In this document: positions 32,203 through 40,794 of the stretch, in pieces | How positions within the stretch are numbered: the first letter of the stretch is position 1 | Layout of the letters: every line of letters starts with the position of its first letter | DNA from: BOG-908 sp965198825 | Lineage (GTDB): Bacteria > Pseudomonadota > Alphaproteobacteria > Acetobacterales > Acetobacteraceae | Assembly: GCA_965198825.1 (NCBI GenBank) | Contig: CBDAQB010000002.1 | Location: 620,001 to 684,000, forward strand | Length of the DNA stretch: 64,000 nucleotides | Direction: 5' to 3' | The notes under the pieces: generated by a model | What the model was told of the DNA's origin: nothing | What the model saw: the letters and a program-made list of their open reading frames with translations, nothing else | Databases searched by the model: none | Made by a program: the position numbers and the translations under genes

Positions 32203-32317
32203 CGTTCTTTTTTGAAAAAAAGAACCAAAAAACTTTTGCGACTTGGGGACCGAGATCGTGGAAACGCCCGGCCCAAAGGTCCAAAAGTTTTTTGCTTCTT
32301 TTTTTCAAAAAAGAAGA
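32203..32317. repeat. Double-hairpin element, copy 9, inside the kdp operon
   Basis: The left hairpin GTTCTTTTTTG/AAAAAAAGAAC and right hairpin GCTTCTTTTTTTC/AAAAAAGAAG flank a core that contains GGGACCGAGATCGTGGAAAC. It lies between kdpF and kdpA. Confidence 0.85.
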
Positions 32318-32331
32318 CCCTTGCTTCCCGC

Positions 32332-32418
32332 CTAAAAATCCTCAGGCCGAACCAGCGCCCAAACAAGATAAACAAGCAGCAGGCTCGAAACCGCGCCGCC
32401 GATCGCCAGGTCGAGCAT
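32332..32418 (-). CDS. kdpF: KdpF
   Basis: This is a 28-residue single-helix peptide (MLDLAIGGAVSSLLLVYLVW, ending ALVRPEDF); the RPEDF-like end is typical of KdpF. It associates with the Kdp complex and stabilises it. Its ATG overlaps the stop of a second tiny ORF (TGATG), so the two are coupled. Confidence 0.88.
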   Translation of the reverse strand: MLDLAIGGAVSSLLLVYLVWALVRPEDF

Positions 32419-32501
32419 CAGATGCGCTCGCACAATTCGGCATAGGCGCCCATCGCCAGAATGGTGCCCACTCCCAGGAAAACGCAGATGACATCGGCCA
32501 T
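32418..32501 (-). CDS. 27-residue membrane peptide ahead of kdpF
   Basis: An AAGGAGG site about ten bases before ATG 32501 is the strongest ribosome site of the kdp operon. The product begins MADVICVFLGVGTILAMGAY and ends in AELCERI, one hydrophobic helix with a short polar tail. The stop overlaps the kdpF start. It is probably an accessory small subunit or a coupling ORF that brings ribosomes to kdpF. Similar tiny ORFs before kdpF are known to me only loosely, so the role is open. Confidence 0.65.
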   Translation of the reverse strand: MADVICVFLGVGTILAMGAYAELCERI

Positions 32502-32574
32502 GGTCCGGCGCCTCCTTCGCGCCCGTCGTCAGACGAGCACTAGGGCCGGGCCGCATAAAAAAACCATGTGAGTT

Positions 32575-32648
32575 TGGAGCGGGCGAAGGGAATCGAACCC
32601 TCCTAGCTAGCTTGGAAGGCTAGAGCATTACCACTATGCTACGCCCGC
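32575..32648 (-). tRNA. tRNA-Gly (anticodon TCC)
   Basis: On the minus strand, acceptor arms GCGGGCG and CGCCCGC pair. The D arm carries AGTGGTAAT, the anticodon stem CTAGC/GCTAG closes loop CTTCCAA with TCC, and the T arm is GGAGGGTTCGATTCCCTTC-like. The CCA end is encoded (TGG at 32575-32577 on the plus strand). The total length of 74 nt is normal for Gly. Confidence 0.96.
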
Positions 32649-32781
32649 GCCGGGTGAGTGTTATCCCCGTCGGGCGAGAAGGCCAAGGGCTTAAACGGCC
32701 AAGCCGTCCCCTACCTTATCTTGTGGCAAAGCAGACTCATCTGGCCTATATCTGGTTGACGCGCACCGTGGGGATGGCAGG

Positions 32782-34668
32782 ATGGATGGCATGACGAATC
32801 GTGATTTTGGTGACATCGCCCTCCTAGACGACGCCGTGCAGATGCGCGGCCGCCACCAGGTCCGGGTGGACCGCTCCCGCGACGCCCTGCTGACCGATTT
32901 CGGCCGCGCCACGCTGGACGACCGCTACCTCCTCCCCGGCGAAGGCTATCAGGACCTCTTCGCCCGCGTCGCCAGCTTCTACGGCGACGACGCCGCCCAC
33001 GCCCAGCGCCTCTACGACTACATCAGCCGCCTCTGGCTGATGCCGGCCACCCCCGTCCTCTCCAACGGCGGCACCGAACGCGGCCTGCCCATCTCCTGCT
33101 TCCTCAACGAAGCCTCCGACAGCCTGGACGGCATCGTCGGCCTCTGGAACGAGAACGTATGGCTCGCCTCCAAGGGCGGCGGCATCGGCAGCTACTGGGG
33201 CAATTTGCGCTCCATCGGCGAAAAAGTCGGCCAGAACGGCAAAACCTCCGGCGTCATCCCCTTCATTCGCGTCATGGATTCGCTGACCCTGGCCATCAGC
33301 CAGGGCTCCCTCCGCCGCGGCTCGGCCGCCGTCTATCTCCCTGTCTGCCACCCGGAGATCGAGGAATTCATCGAAATCCGCCGCCCCACCGGCGGCGACC
33401 CGAACCGCAAGGCGCCCAACCTCCACCACGGCATCCTCGTGCCCGACGACTTCATGCGCGCCGTCGAAGCCGACGAATCCTGGGCCCTCCGCTCGCCCAA
33501 GGACAACAGCATCGTCCGCCAGATCTCCGCGCGCTCGCTGTGGATACGCATCCTCATCGCCCGGGTCGAAACCGGCGAGCCCTACCTCGTCTTCTCCGAC
33601 CACGTGAACAACGCCCGCCCGGAGCAGCAGAAGCTCGCAGGCCTGGAAGTCAAAACCTCCAACCTCTGCAGCGAAATCACCCTCCCCACCGGCCTCGACC
33701 AGTACGGCAAGCAGCGCACCGCCGTCTGCTGCCTCTCCTCGGTCAACCTGGAAACCTGGCTCGAGTGGAAAGACCACCCGCTCTTCATCGAGGACACCAT
33801 GCGTTTCCTCGACAACGTCCTCCAGGACTTCATCGACCGCGCGCCCGAAGGCATGGAGCGTGCGAAATACGCGGCCATGCGCGAGCGCTCGGTCGGCCTC
33901 GGCGTCATGGGCTTCCACTCCTTCCTGCAATCGCAGAACGTGCCTTTCGAAGGCGTGATCGCGAAAGTCTGGAACAAGCGCATGTTCAAGCAGATCCGCG
34001 AACAGGCAGACGCCGCCTCGCGCCTCCTCGCCGAAGAGCGCGGCCCCTGCCCGGACGCCGCGGACTACGGCATCATGGAACGCTTCTCCAACAAGATGGC
34101 CATCGCCCCCACCGCGTCCATCTCCATCATCGCCGGCAACGCCAGCCCCGGCATCGAACCGATCGCCGCCAACGTCTTCCTGCAGAAAACCCTCTCGGGA
34201 AGTTTCACCGTCCGCAACAGGCATCTTCAAAAACTGCTCGAAGCCAAAGGCTACGACAACGAAGACGTCTGGTCCTCCATCACCCTCAGCCAGGGCAGCG
34301 TGCAACACCTCGAGTTCCTCACCGACCAGGAACGCGCCGTCTACAAAACCGCCTTCGAACTGGACCAGCGCTGGATCATCGAACACGCCGCCGACCGCAC
34401 GCCCTTCATTTGCCAAAGCCAGTCGGTCAACGTCTTCCTCCCCGCCAACGTCCACAAGCGCGACCTGCACCAGATCCACATGCTCGCCTGGAAGCGCGGC
34501 GTGAAATCCCTCTACTACTGCCGCTCCCTCTCCATCCAACGCGCCGACACAGTCAGCGACATGCCCAAAACCTCCCTCATGTCCATCGTCGCCAACGACG
34601 TCGCACCCCTCCCCATCGCCGCCGCCCCAGCCTCGACCAATTACGAAGAATGCCTGGCCTGCCAATAA
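32782..34668 (+). CDS. nrdA: Ribonucleoside-diphosphate reductase alpha subunit
   Basis: The 628-residue class I large subunit reduces ribonucleotides. It has the active-site block SNLCSEI (Asn, Cys, Glu), a first cysteine in PISCFLNE, the radical-transfer tyrosines in SLYYCRSLS, and a C-terminal redox CxxC in EECLACQ. It lacks an N-terminal ATP-cone of usual length, as in other compact alphaproteobacterial NrdA proteins. The beta subunit gene nrdB does not follow within the window. Codon choice is very biased to C-ending codons, as for a highly expressed gene, which also creates a long false ORF on the other strand. Confidence 0.93.
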   Translation: MDGMTNRDFGDIALLDDAVQMRGRHQVRVDRSRDALLTDFGRATLDDRYLLPGEGYQDLFARVASFYGDDAAHAQRLYDYISRLWLMPATPVLSNGGTERGLPISCFLNEASDSLDGIVGLWNENVWLASKGGGIGSYWGNLRSIGEKVGQNGKTSGVIPFIRVMDSLTLAISQGSLRRGSAAVYLPVCHPEIEEFIEIRRPTGGDPNRKAPNLHHGILVPDDFMRAVEADESWALRSPKDNSIVRQISARSLWIRILIARVETGEPYLVFSDHVNNARPEQQKLAGLEVKTSNLCSEITLPTGLDQYGKQRTAVCCLSSVNLETWLEWKDHPLFIEDTMRFLDNVLQDFIDRAPEGMERAKYAAMRERSVGLGVMGFHSFLQSQNVPFEGVIAKVWNKRMFKQIREQADAASRLLAEERGPCPDAADYGIMERFSNKMAIAPTASISIIAGNASPGIEPIAANVFLQKTLSGSFTVRNRHLQKLLEAKGYDNEDVWSSITLSQGSVQHLEFLTDQERAVYKTAFELDQRWIIEHAADRTPFICQSQSVNVFLPANVHKRDLHQIHMLAWKRGVKSLYYCRSLSIQRADTVSDMPKTSLMSIVANDVAPLPIAAAPASTNYEECLACQ

Positions 34669-34679
34669 AGTAGCACTAA

Positions 34680-34770
34680 AGGCCCCAGACCCCCGATACT
34701 TCTCCCTCCCCCTTCATGGGGGAGGGCCGGGGTGGGGGCCGCCCCAACCACCCAGACCACCCGTCACGGC
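34680..34770. repeat. Intergenic palindromic repeat, GGGGGAGGG family, copy 1
   Basis: AGGCCCCAGACCCCC is followed by a strong stem CTCCCTCCCCC/GGGGGAGGG and then CCGGGGTGGGGGCCGCCCC. A near-identical copy lies at 36442-36530. This one sits after nrdA and may end its transcript. Confidence 0.8.
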
Positions 34771-34847
34771 GAAAAGCCAATTCACAGCCAGGCCAATCGC
34801 TGACCCTTCCCGCTGACATGAGCGGGGCCGGGCCCATCTCCACCACC

Positions 34848-35204
34848 ATGTCCGAACTCCTCGTCTGGTTTGATGGCGACTGCCCCCTGTGCCAGCGGGA
34901 AATCGCGCTGATGCGTCGGCTGGACCGTCGCCGCGCCATCCAGTTCACCGACGTCTCCCGCACCGGCGCCGCAGACTGCCCGATCGACAGGGCGACTCTG
35001 TTGGCACGCTTCCATGCGAGGGAAGACGGCCGCGTGCTCTCTGGGGCAGCCGCATTCGCCGCCATGTGGCGCGCAATCCCACTGCTGCGGCCGTTCGGGC
35101 TCATGGCGCGCAATCGCCTGGCGCTGGCAGTGCTCGAGCAGGCCTACGTCGCCTTTTTGCGTATCCGGCCCCGACTGCAGCGCTGGGCGCGAAAGCTGGC
35201 GTGA
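34848..35204 (+). CDS. DCC-family (DUF393) thiol-disulfide oxidoreductase-like protein
   Basis: The 118-residue protein starts MSELLVWFDGDCPLCQREI, with the family-defining DxxCxxC (Cys12 and Cys15), and continues with the usual helical region (SGAAAFAAMWRAIPLLRPF). The biochemical role of the family is poorly known; a thioredoxin-like redox activity is assumed. ATG 34848 is preferred over 34818 because conservation starts here. Its stop overlaps the GTG of the photolyase-like gene (GTGA). Confidence 0.85.
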   Translation: MSELLVWFDGDCPLCQREIALMRRLDRRRAIQFTDVSRTGAADCPIDRATLLARFHAREDGRVLSGAAAFAAMWRAIPLLRPFGLMARNRLALAVLEQAYVAFLRIRPRLQRWARKLA

Positions 35205-36370
35205 CCGCATTCGTGCCCACCCGGGCAGAAGGCCTGCGTCGGCTGGCGGACTTCCTGCCAGCGGCCGGGCGCCAATACGCGGAAAGCCGGAACACCGATG
35301 GCGGCCCCGAGTCGCGCGGCAACGTATCTTTGCTGTCGCCTTATCTCCGCTACCGCTTGCTGACGGAGGAGGAGGTCATTGCCGCGGCGCTCGCGCACCA
35401 CGGTTCGGACGCGGCCGCCAAGTTCGTCCAGGAGGTGGCCTGGCGCACCTACTGGAAAGGCTGGCTCGAACTGCGCCCCGCCCTCTGGCGCCGCTTCCTG
35501 GCCGAGCGGGACGCCACGCGGGGAAGCGGCCTCATGCGTGCCGTCGCGCAGGCAGAGGCGGGAACGACGGGCATCGAGGGGTTCGACGATTGGGCGCGCG
35601 AGCTGGTCCAGCACGGCTACCTGCACAATCATGCGCGAATGTGGTTCGCCTCCATCTGGATCTTTACCCTGCGCCTCCCCTGGGCGCTCGGCGCGGATTT
35701 CTTCCTTCGCCATCTGCTGGATGCGGACCCGGCGTCCAACACGCTGTCGTGGCGCTGGGTGGCGGGATTGCAGACGCCTGGAAAAACCTACCTGGCGACA
35801 ACAGACAACATCGCCCGCTACACCGCGGGCCGCTACCGGCCACAGGGCCTCGCAACCCGTGCCGAAGCCCTGACCGAGTCGCCCCTGCCCACGCCGCGCA
35901 TCCTGCCGCCACTGCCCGACGCCAGCGGCAAGCCGTCGCTGCTGTTGATCACGCCCGAAGACCTCTGCCCCGAAAGAATGTGGCTCGGCACCGACATCCG
36001 CGCTGGGCTGGCGGTGCAAGGCGTGCCGGGCTGGCCTTGGGGCAAGGCGGCTGAAATGTTCGTCACGAGCGCAGTGGCGGATGCCGCCGCCCGCGTCGAA
36101 GCAGCGCTCGGCTGCCCCGTAGCCATAACCGGCAAGCTGGACGTCGGCGCGGTAATCGAGTCCGCGCGCGCTGCAGGAGCGCAAGCCGTGGTGACAGCCT
36201 ACGCCCCCATCGGCCCAGTCGCGGAAGCGCTCGACTCGCTCGGCGAGTCGCTGGAAACGGCCGGGCTCACGTTAGTACGCGTGCGGCGGCCATGGGACGA
36301 CCGGCTTTGGCCCTTCGCCACCAAAGGCTTTTTCGCATTCAGGGAGCATCTGCCAGCCCAAATCACCTAG
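35201..36370 (+). CDS. Photolyase/cryptochrome-like FAD protein with C-terminal alpha/beta domain
   Basis: The 389-residue product opens directly with the helical FAD-binding domain of photolyases (LLSPYLRYRLLTEEEV, FVQEVAWRTYWKGW, YLHNHARMWFASIW, LLDADPASNTLSWRWVAGLQ), which is normally the C-terminal half. After a Pro-rich linker near residue 240, the last 140 residues form alternating strands and helices (SLLLITPEDL, AAGAQAVVTAYAPIG, RVRRPWDDRLWPFATKGFFAF), resembling the antenna domain normally found at the N-terminus. It may repair UV-damaged DNA or sense light. The swapped order is read from sequence; activity is inferred. Confidence 0.8.
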   Translation: MTAFVPTRAEGLRRLADFLPAAGRQYAESRNTDGGPESRGNVSLLSPYLRYRLLTEEEVIAAALAHHGSDAAAKFVQEVAWRTYWKGWLELRPALWRRFLAERDATRGSGLMRAVAQAEAGTTGIEGFDDWARELVQHGYLHNHARMWFASIWIFTLRLPWALGADFFLRHLLDADPASNTLSWRWVAGLQTPGKTYLATTDNIARYTAGRYRPQGLATRAEALTESPLPTPRILPPLPDASGKPSLLLITPEDLCPERMWLGTDIRAGLAVQGVPGWPWGKAAEMFVTSAVADAAARVEAALGCPVAITGKLDVGAVIESARAAGAQAVVTAYAPIGPVAEALDSLGESLETAGLTLVRVRRPWDDRLWPFATKGFFAFREHLPAQIT

Positions 36371-36936
36371 CGCGCCAGGCCGGGTAGGCAAGCGGTAGGT
36401 AAGGCCAAGGGCTCTGCCCCTGGACCCCGCTGGGGCCTGGAGGCCCCAGACCCCCACCACTTCTCCCTCCCCCTTTATGGGGGAGGGCCGGGGTGGGGGC
36501 CGCCCCACCAACCTAAATCACTCGTCATGGCGAGGAGCCGCTTGGCGACGAAGCAATCCAGAGCGCTGCGCCAGATACAGTGCGGATACCTGCGGCTACG
36601 TGTGCCCGATGCATGGCATAGGCCCACGTGCACGTGTCTGGATCGACGATATTTCGCAGGAACCTTGCAGTGCTCTCTGAGGCAAAACCCTCGCCTTCGG
36701 CAGCTTTGCGCCAATGCCAGACGTCCAGTTGTCTCCACACACTTCCCGGAAGCGGACGTTGCCAGCACATCGCTTGGTGACCGAGAAGGGTGAAGACCGG
36801 CCTGGCCGCTAGAGAGCGGCGCTGCCACACAGCAGAAATTCACGTTACGAGAAGATCGGCCGAGACCGGCCGTTCGTTTATCGATGTGATTCCGGTTCAG
36901 CGGCGGTCATTGTGACTAAGCGTTGGTATCGCTCGT
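36371..36936. repeat. Gene-free stretch with palindromic repeats
   Basis: It holds a GGGCTCTGCCCCTGGACCCC stretch (about 36408-36427), copy 2 of the GGGGGAGGG palindrome (36442-36530), and a GTCATGGCGAGGAGCC...GCGACGAAGCAATCCAGAG unit (36524-36571) of a kind widespread between alphaproteobacterial genes. Short ORFs across it are repeat-derived and not believed. The rest shows nothing recognisable. Confidence 0.7.
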
Positions 36937-38901
36937 TCACGTCGGATCATCGTTATCCACAAAAAGGAATGAAAATTCACGCTTAAGCTTGGCGCTTTGT
37001 TCATGGTCGGGGAAGCGCTCTACCGCTGCTGTCCAAACCTCCGCCGCCGTCGCCAGATCACCGCTGTTCCAGTGGGCGCCGCCGAGGTCGAATATCGCCA
37101 GCGCGTAGCCTGGATCGAGGGCGATCGCCCTCTCATAGGCGTCGATCGCCTGCGGCCAGCGGCTAAGGCTGGCATAGGCCGAAGCGACCTGAAACCAGCT
37201 CATGGCGTCGGGCTGGTAAACCCGAGCCTGCTCTAGCAATAACGGCAGGCTTTCTTCGTATTGGCCCAGGAAACTGAGCGCGGTTCCCAGGCAGTAGCCA
37301 TAGTGCGCGCCCTCCAAGTCATAGGCCTTGCGAAAGCAGCGTTCCGCCTCCACCCAGTCCCCTTCATTCTGGGCCCAATGCCCCAGCCGATCCCACGGTA
37401 GTGCGGCGTCTTCGGCGTCGACGTAGACGATGTGGCGATCAAATTCATCCCGGAACTCGCTGTAGCTCTTTCCGAGGTCCTCCCCTTGTCCGCGCAAATA
37501 GAAGGTTGTCATGAGAAGCTCCCGCCGCGCGGCGGAGTGCTCGGGATGCGCCTTGACATAGCGCTGCCAGAAGGGAGCCGCCTGCCGAGCGTTTTCCACG
37601 GTCGCGCGCCCGAAACTGGCGACCAGCCGGGCACACCAGGGCCAGATCCAGCCAAACCTGTCGGCCTCGGTCAGGAGGCCATTGATCTCTCGAAACGCCG
37701 CGCGGCCCTCACCGAGGTTGAAGAGGACATTGGCTCGCCAGCCGATCACCGCCGAGGTCCGACCCTGCTTTCGCTCCGAAAACACGACCCGGTCGAGATG
37801 CTCCAGGGCGTCGTTATAACGGCCTACTCGGACGTAGTAGTTGCCCAGCGCGTTGTGGGCCTCAGCGAGGTCGGCGTCCAAACGTAGCGCCTCGCGATAG
37901 TGGTTGATCGCTTCCTCTCGCTCACCGAGCAGCTCGTAACTTGATCCAAGGTTCTTGTGGACCTGGGCTGCAAGTTGGCGGGCGCCGTTGAGAGCGCGAT
38001 CCGCGAGCGCCGCCTCGTAAGCGCGCTTGGCCTCTTGCTCGTCGCGGAGCGCGTGGAAGGCGTTTCCGATAGTGTAGTGCACGGCGCCGACTTGGTAGCG
38101 ACTGCCGTCGAGCCTAGCCCGGAAGAAATTGATAGCCGCCTCGATCCGCTGTGGGTGGCGGCTCATTCGATCCATGCCGAGGTTTATCTCGGCCATGTAG
38201 CAAACGCCCATGTCGTCGCTGTCGGCGCCCAGAATGGCGGCGAATTGGTCGAACCTGGCGCTGATCGCGTCGTCCGCATCGTCGCTATACAGCTGCTGCA
38301 GCAGTTGGCACGCGAGGGCGGGATCCTCAGGGACGTGAATATCCGGTGGGGAGCCCAGAATCTGTTTGGATAGCTCCGCCGGGCCTAAGCCAGCTTGTTC
38401 TATCCGTTGGTCGCGTGATGACCTCGCCCCAGAGCGGGCGAGGTTCGCGAGCTGGCCAAGGCGTTCGACAGTCAGTTCTTCGACGAAAGAAACCGTCAGC
38501 GACTGCTGTTCGGTCCAGGTTGTCCCACCGTGCTCGTATTGACGAAGAACGCTTGTAGCCGGGCAGATCCGGAGAGAGCCCGTCGGCGCATGATAGCCGG
38601 CGTAGAAGCTGTAGGGCTGCATAAGCAGGTAGTTGAGGTTGGTACGGCGCACCTCAACGCTAAGTGAACCGTCGGCATTCAACGGGCGCTCAGTCCCTTT
38701 GAGCTGGACGTGGACCCGGACGTTGGTGGCCTGCCCATCGGCCATTACCTCGATCTGGCAGTCAGTCCCGTAGTCCTTGCGATCTGAAACCTGGAGAATG
38801 AAAGCGCCACTCTCGGTAAGTCGCTTCTGGAAGGCGGCGACCGCCTTGTCCTCTATTTCGTGACTGCGGTCACGACGCGGCAATTCATCAAAATGGCTCA
38901 T
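36937..38901 (-). CDS. DUF4365-like nuclease-fold domain fused to TPR repeats
   Basis: The 654-residue protein starts at ATG 38901 (MSHFDELPRRDRSHEIEDKA). Residues about 10-130 resemble DUF4365, a restriction-nuclease-like fold: YGTDCQIEV supplies Asp and Glu, and VHVQLKGTE the QxK element. The rest is a superhelix of TPR units (for example AQVHKNLGSSYELLGEREEAINHYREAL and a C-terminal run). Such nuclease-like plus repeat proteins occur in defence loci. It is probably cotranscribed with the XRE-HNH gene 64 bp upstream. Codon use is less C-biased than in the neighbouring housekeeping genes, hinting at transfer. Confidence 0.78.
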   Translation of the reverse strand: MSHFDELPRRDRSHEIEDKAVAAFQKRLTESGAFILQVSDRKDYGTDCQIEVMADGQATNVRVHVQLKGTERPLNADGSLSVEVRRTNLNYLLMQPYSFYAGYHAPTGSLRICPATSVLRQYEHGGTTWTEQQSLTVSFVEELTVERLGQLANLARSGARSSRDQRIEQAGLGPAELSKQILGSPPDIHVPEDPALACQLLQQLYSDDADDAISARFDQFAAILGADSDDMGVCYMAEINLGMDRMSRHPQRIEAAINFFRARLDGSRYQVGAVHYTIGNAFHALRDEQEAKRAYEAALADRALNGARQLAAQVHKNLGSSYELLGEREEAINHYREALRLDADLAEAHNALGNYYVRVGRYNDALEHLDRVVFSERKQGRTSAVIGWRANVLFNLGEGRAAFREINGLLTEADRFGWIWPWCARLVASFGRATVENARQAAPFWQRYVKAHPEHSAARRELLMTTFYLRGQGEDLGKSYSEFRDEFDRHIVYVDAEDAALPWDRLGHWAQNEGDWVEAERCFRKAYDLEGAHYGYCLGTALSFLGQYEESLPLLLEQARVYQPDAMSWFQVASAYASLSRWPQAIDAYERAIALDPGYALAIFDLGGAHWNSGDLATAAEVWTAAVERFPDHEQSAKLKREFSFLFVDNDDPT

Positions 38902-38965
38902 AGCACCCAATTGATGCAGGCAGCGGGTCGCTTTCACTCCTCTGGGCCATTCTCGCTTGCGCCCG

Positions 38966-40438
38966 TTACCGAGTGGCCCGAACGAATTTCAACTGCGGCG
39001 CCATTACCACCTTGGTCTGGCGGCTGAGGTCCTGTTGCGTCCACTGCGCCGCGGCCATGTAGTGCTTGAACGTGCTAGTGAAGTCCGCGTCGTCGAAGAA
39101 GCCGACCAAATCCCATTCGTCTAGTTGTGAAAATGGGACCGCGAAGACGTACATGTAGCAGCCCAACCGGAACTCGCCGACGATATGTGGGAGGCGCGGG
39201 TGCGGCTGCCTTCGTGTAAAAACGGTCAGCTGACCGGACGGATTTGGAGGCAGGAAAACCGTCGCGGTCGCGACCTTTGGGAGGCGGCTGTCTGCATATG
39301 CACCATTCCTGACCCAATCAACTGTATCCTTGAGGAACGGCAGCTGATCCTCTGCGATGACAGATATTACCATCTTCACCAGGGCCCGATAGACGGCCGA
39401 GGGGGTGAGCGACGCCCCCTTACCCAAGCCTACCGTAAACGTTTCGGCTTGGTCGACGGCTACGGACCGCGCTTCGATGTTTACCTTGCTTCCGTCGTGA
39501 GCCAGGGTGCCCTCGCCGAAGCGAAGCTTAGGCCTGCCTTCGTTCTTGCCCCTTCCTTGTGTACCAAGAAATACCCGCTGGATATCGAGCATCGCAATGA
39601 GCGATGGTTCGGTGTGTTGGCCAAAATACTCGTTGCAGTCATCGCACTCTTCAGCAGTTTTCAGGTGGTCATTGCCGAGCGCGGTGGGAATTACGTGTGC
39701 GGCCTTCTTGAAGGTGGCGCCCGTCTCGGATGTCCGATCGCAAAACCGGCATTTGCGCGGGGTTCGATCGGCGCCGATTAGCGTCCGACGATCCGTGCGC
39801 GGCGATGACATGTCGTACATCGCGAGCAGCGGGCCAAAAAGCTCGTCGCCAGCGTCGTCCGCCTGTTCGCTGGGATTGTTCAGCCGATGCAGGAAGCGTT
39901 CGACTTCCAGTCGGTCTGCAGTCGTGTTCGGCTGGGCCGGCAACAGTAGGAAGTGTTCACCGTCCTGGAGCGAGCCGACAATCTTCTTAAGCTTATTCAG
40001 CTGAGGTACAGCCGCGGCATGCTCCAGAATAAGTTTGCTGATTGCGCCTTTTAGCCTGGGCGACGCGAGCTGCACCGCGTCAATGTTAACGTCTGCGCCG
40101 TCCACAGTGCCAAAGACAGCGATTATCTCGTGAACGCTTGCCGCGCCGGCTAGGCTGTACCGGAACCGCATCTCCGTACCGCCCGCCTGGGTCAAGATGT
40201 AGAGCGATAGCTCACTGAAGACTGTCGGCCCCGCGGGTGTGAAGCGAACTCCGGCCGCCTCTAAGGCACGGCCGATCGCAGTCAGATTGTTTGCGATCGG
40301 CGTTCGGGACCCCTTCTCAAACTCGGCGATTGTGGAAACGCCAACCGCCGCCTCCCGGGCGAGATCCCCCTGCGACCACTGCAGAAGCGCCCGCGCAGCC
40401 CGTACGTCTTCCGGTCCCAAATCAACCTCCTCACCCAT
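38966..40438 (-). CDS. XRE helix-turn-helix protein with HNH-type zinc/nuclease domain
   Basis: The 490-residue product begins with an XRE helix-turn-helix (RAARALLQWSQGDLAREAAVGVSTIAEFEKGSRTP, residues 12-50). In the middle it has an HNH-like module: CRFCDRT, then AHVIPTALGN and ECDDCNEYFG. This gives two CxxC zinc knuckles around a histidine. The C-terminal 200 residues are of unknown fold. It could be a DNA-modification-guided nuclease or a regulator of the adjoining DUF4365-like gene. ATG 40438 is chosen from the AGGGTGG upstream. Confidence 0.78.
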   Translation of the reverse strand: MGEEVDLGPEDVRAARALLQWSQGDLAREAAVGVSTIAEFEKGSRTPIANNLTAIGRALEAAGVRFTPAGPTVFSELSLYILTQAGGTEMRFRYSLAGAASVHEIIAVFGTVDGADVNIDAVQLASPRLKGAISKLILEHAAAVPQLNKLKKIVGSLQDGEHFLLLPAQPNTTADRLEVERFLHRLNNPSEQADDAGDELFGPLLAMYDMSSPRTDRRTLIGADRTPRKCRFCDRTSETGATFKKAAHVIPTALGNDHLKTAEECDDCNEYFGQHTEPSLIAMLDIQRVFLGTQGRGKNEGRPKLRFGEGTLAHDGSKVNIEARSVAVDQAETFTVGLGKGASLTPSAVYRALVKMVISVIAEDQLPFLKDTVDWVRNGAYADSRLPKVATATVFLPPNPSGQLTVFTRRQPHPRLPHIVGEFRLGCYMYVFAVPFSQLDEWDLVGFFDDADFTSTFKHYMAAAQWTQQDLSRQTKVVMAPQLKFVRATR

Positions 40439-40453
40439 AAACACCACCCTAGT

Positions 40454-40480
40454 AGATTTTCTTTCACCTTATAGAAATCT
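40454..40480. promoter_or_regulatory. Inverted repeat before the XRE-HNH gene, candidate operator
   Basis: AGATTT and AAATCT arms are separated by 15 bases, 16 bp upstream of the XRE-HNH start, in an AT-richer patch. The position suits autoregulation by the XRE domain. It is short, so chance symmetry is possible. Confidence 0.3.
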
Positions 40481-40794
40481 CTCTATGAAGCAAGCCCCTA
40501 ATCGGTCGGGTCGAGGTTTGCGATAGTGACGATAGTGTCCACTTTGCTTGGTCATGCGCCGAAAGCAGCCGTTCCGCTTCCGGCCTAAGAGCTGACCAAT
40601 TCAGTTCTTGGGAAGGCCGATGTCGGCTGGTTACTCGGGAGCATGAGCATCGCTCTCGATGCAAAGCCGTCGAAGCACAAGGAGCAGGCTTCACCAATAT
40701 CGTCGATGCTCGACCGTCCATCTTAAACAATTGCCCCGAACGCATTTCGCCGGCAGACTGTCACCACCTCCAAGCACTATAGGTTTGTTGATAC

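Noticed and set aside
32824..34665. 613-codon open frame antisense to nrdA
   Set aside because: It mirrors the strong C-ending codon bias of nrdA; composition is Gly/Val/Asp-rich without motifs, and nrdA is unambiguous.
36475..36843. 122-codon frame ending in HPGPPP-like sequence
   Set aside because: It is made of intergenic palindromic repeats (GTCATGGCGAGGAGCC... and GGGGGAGGG) and has no independent start.
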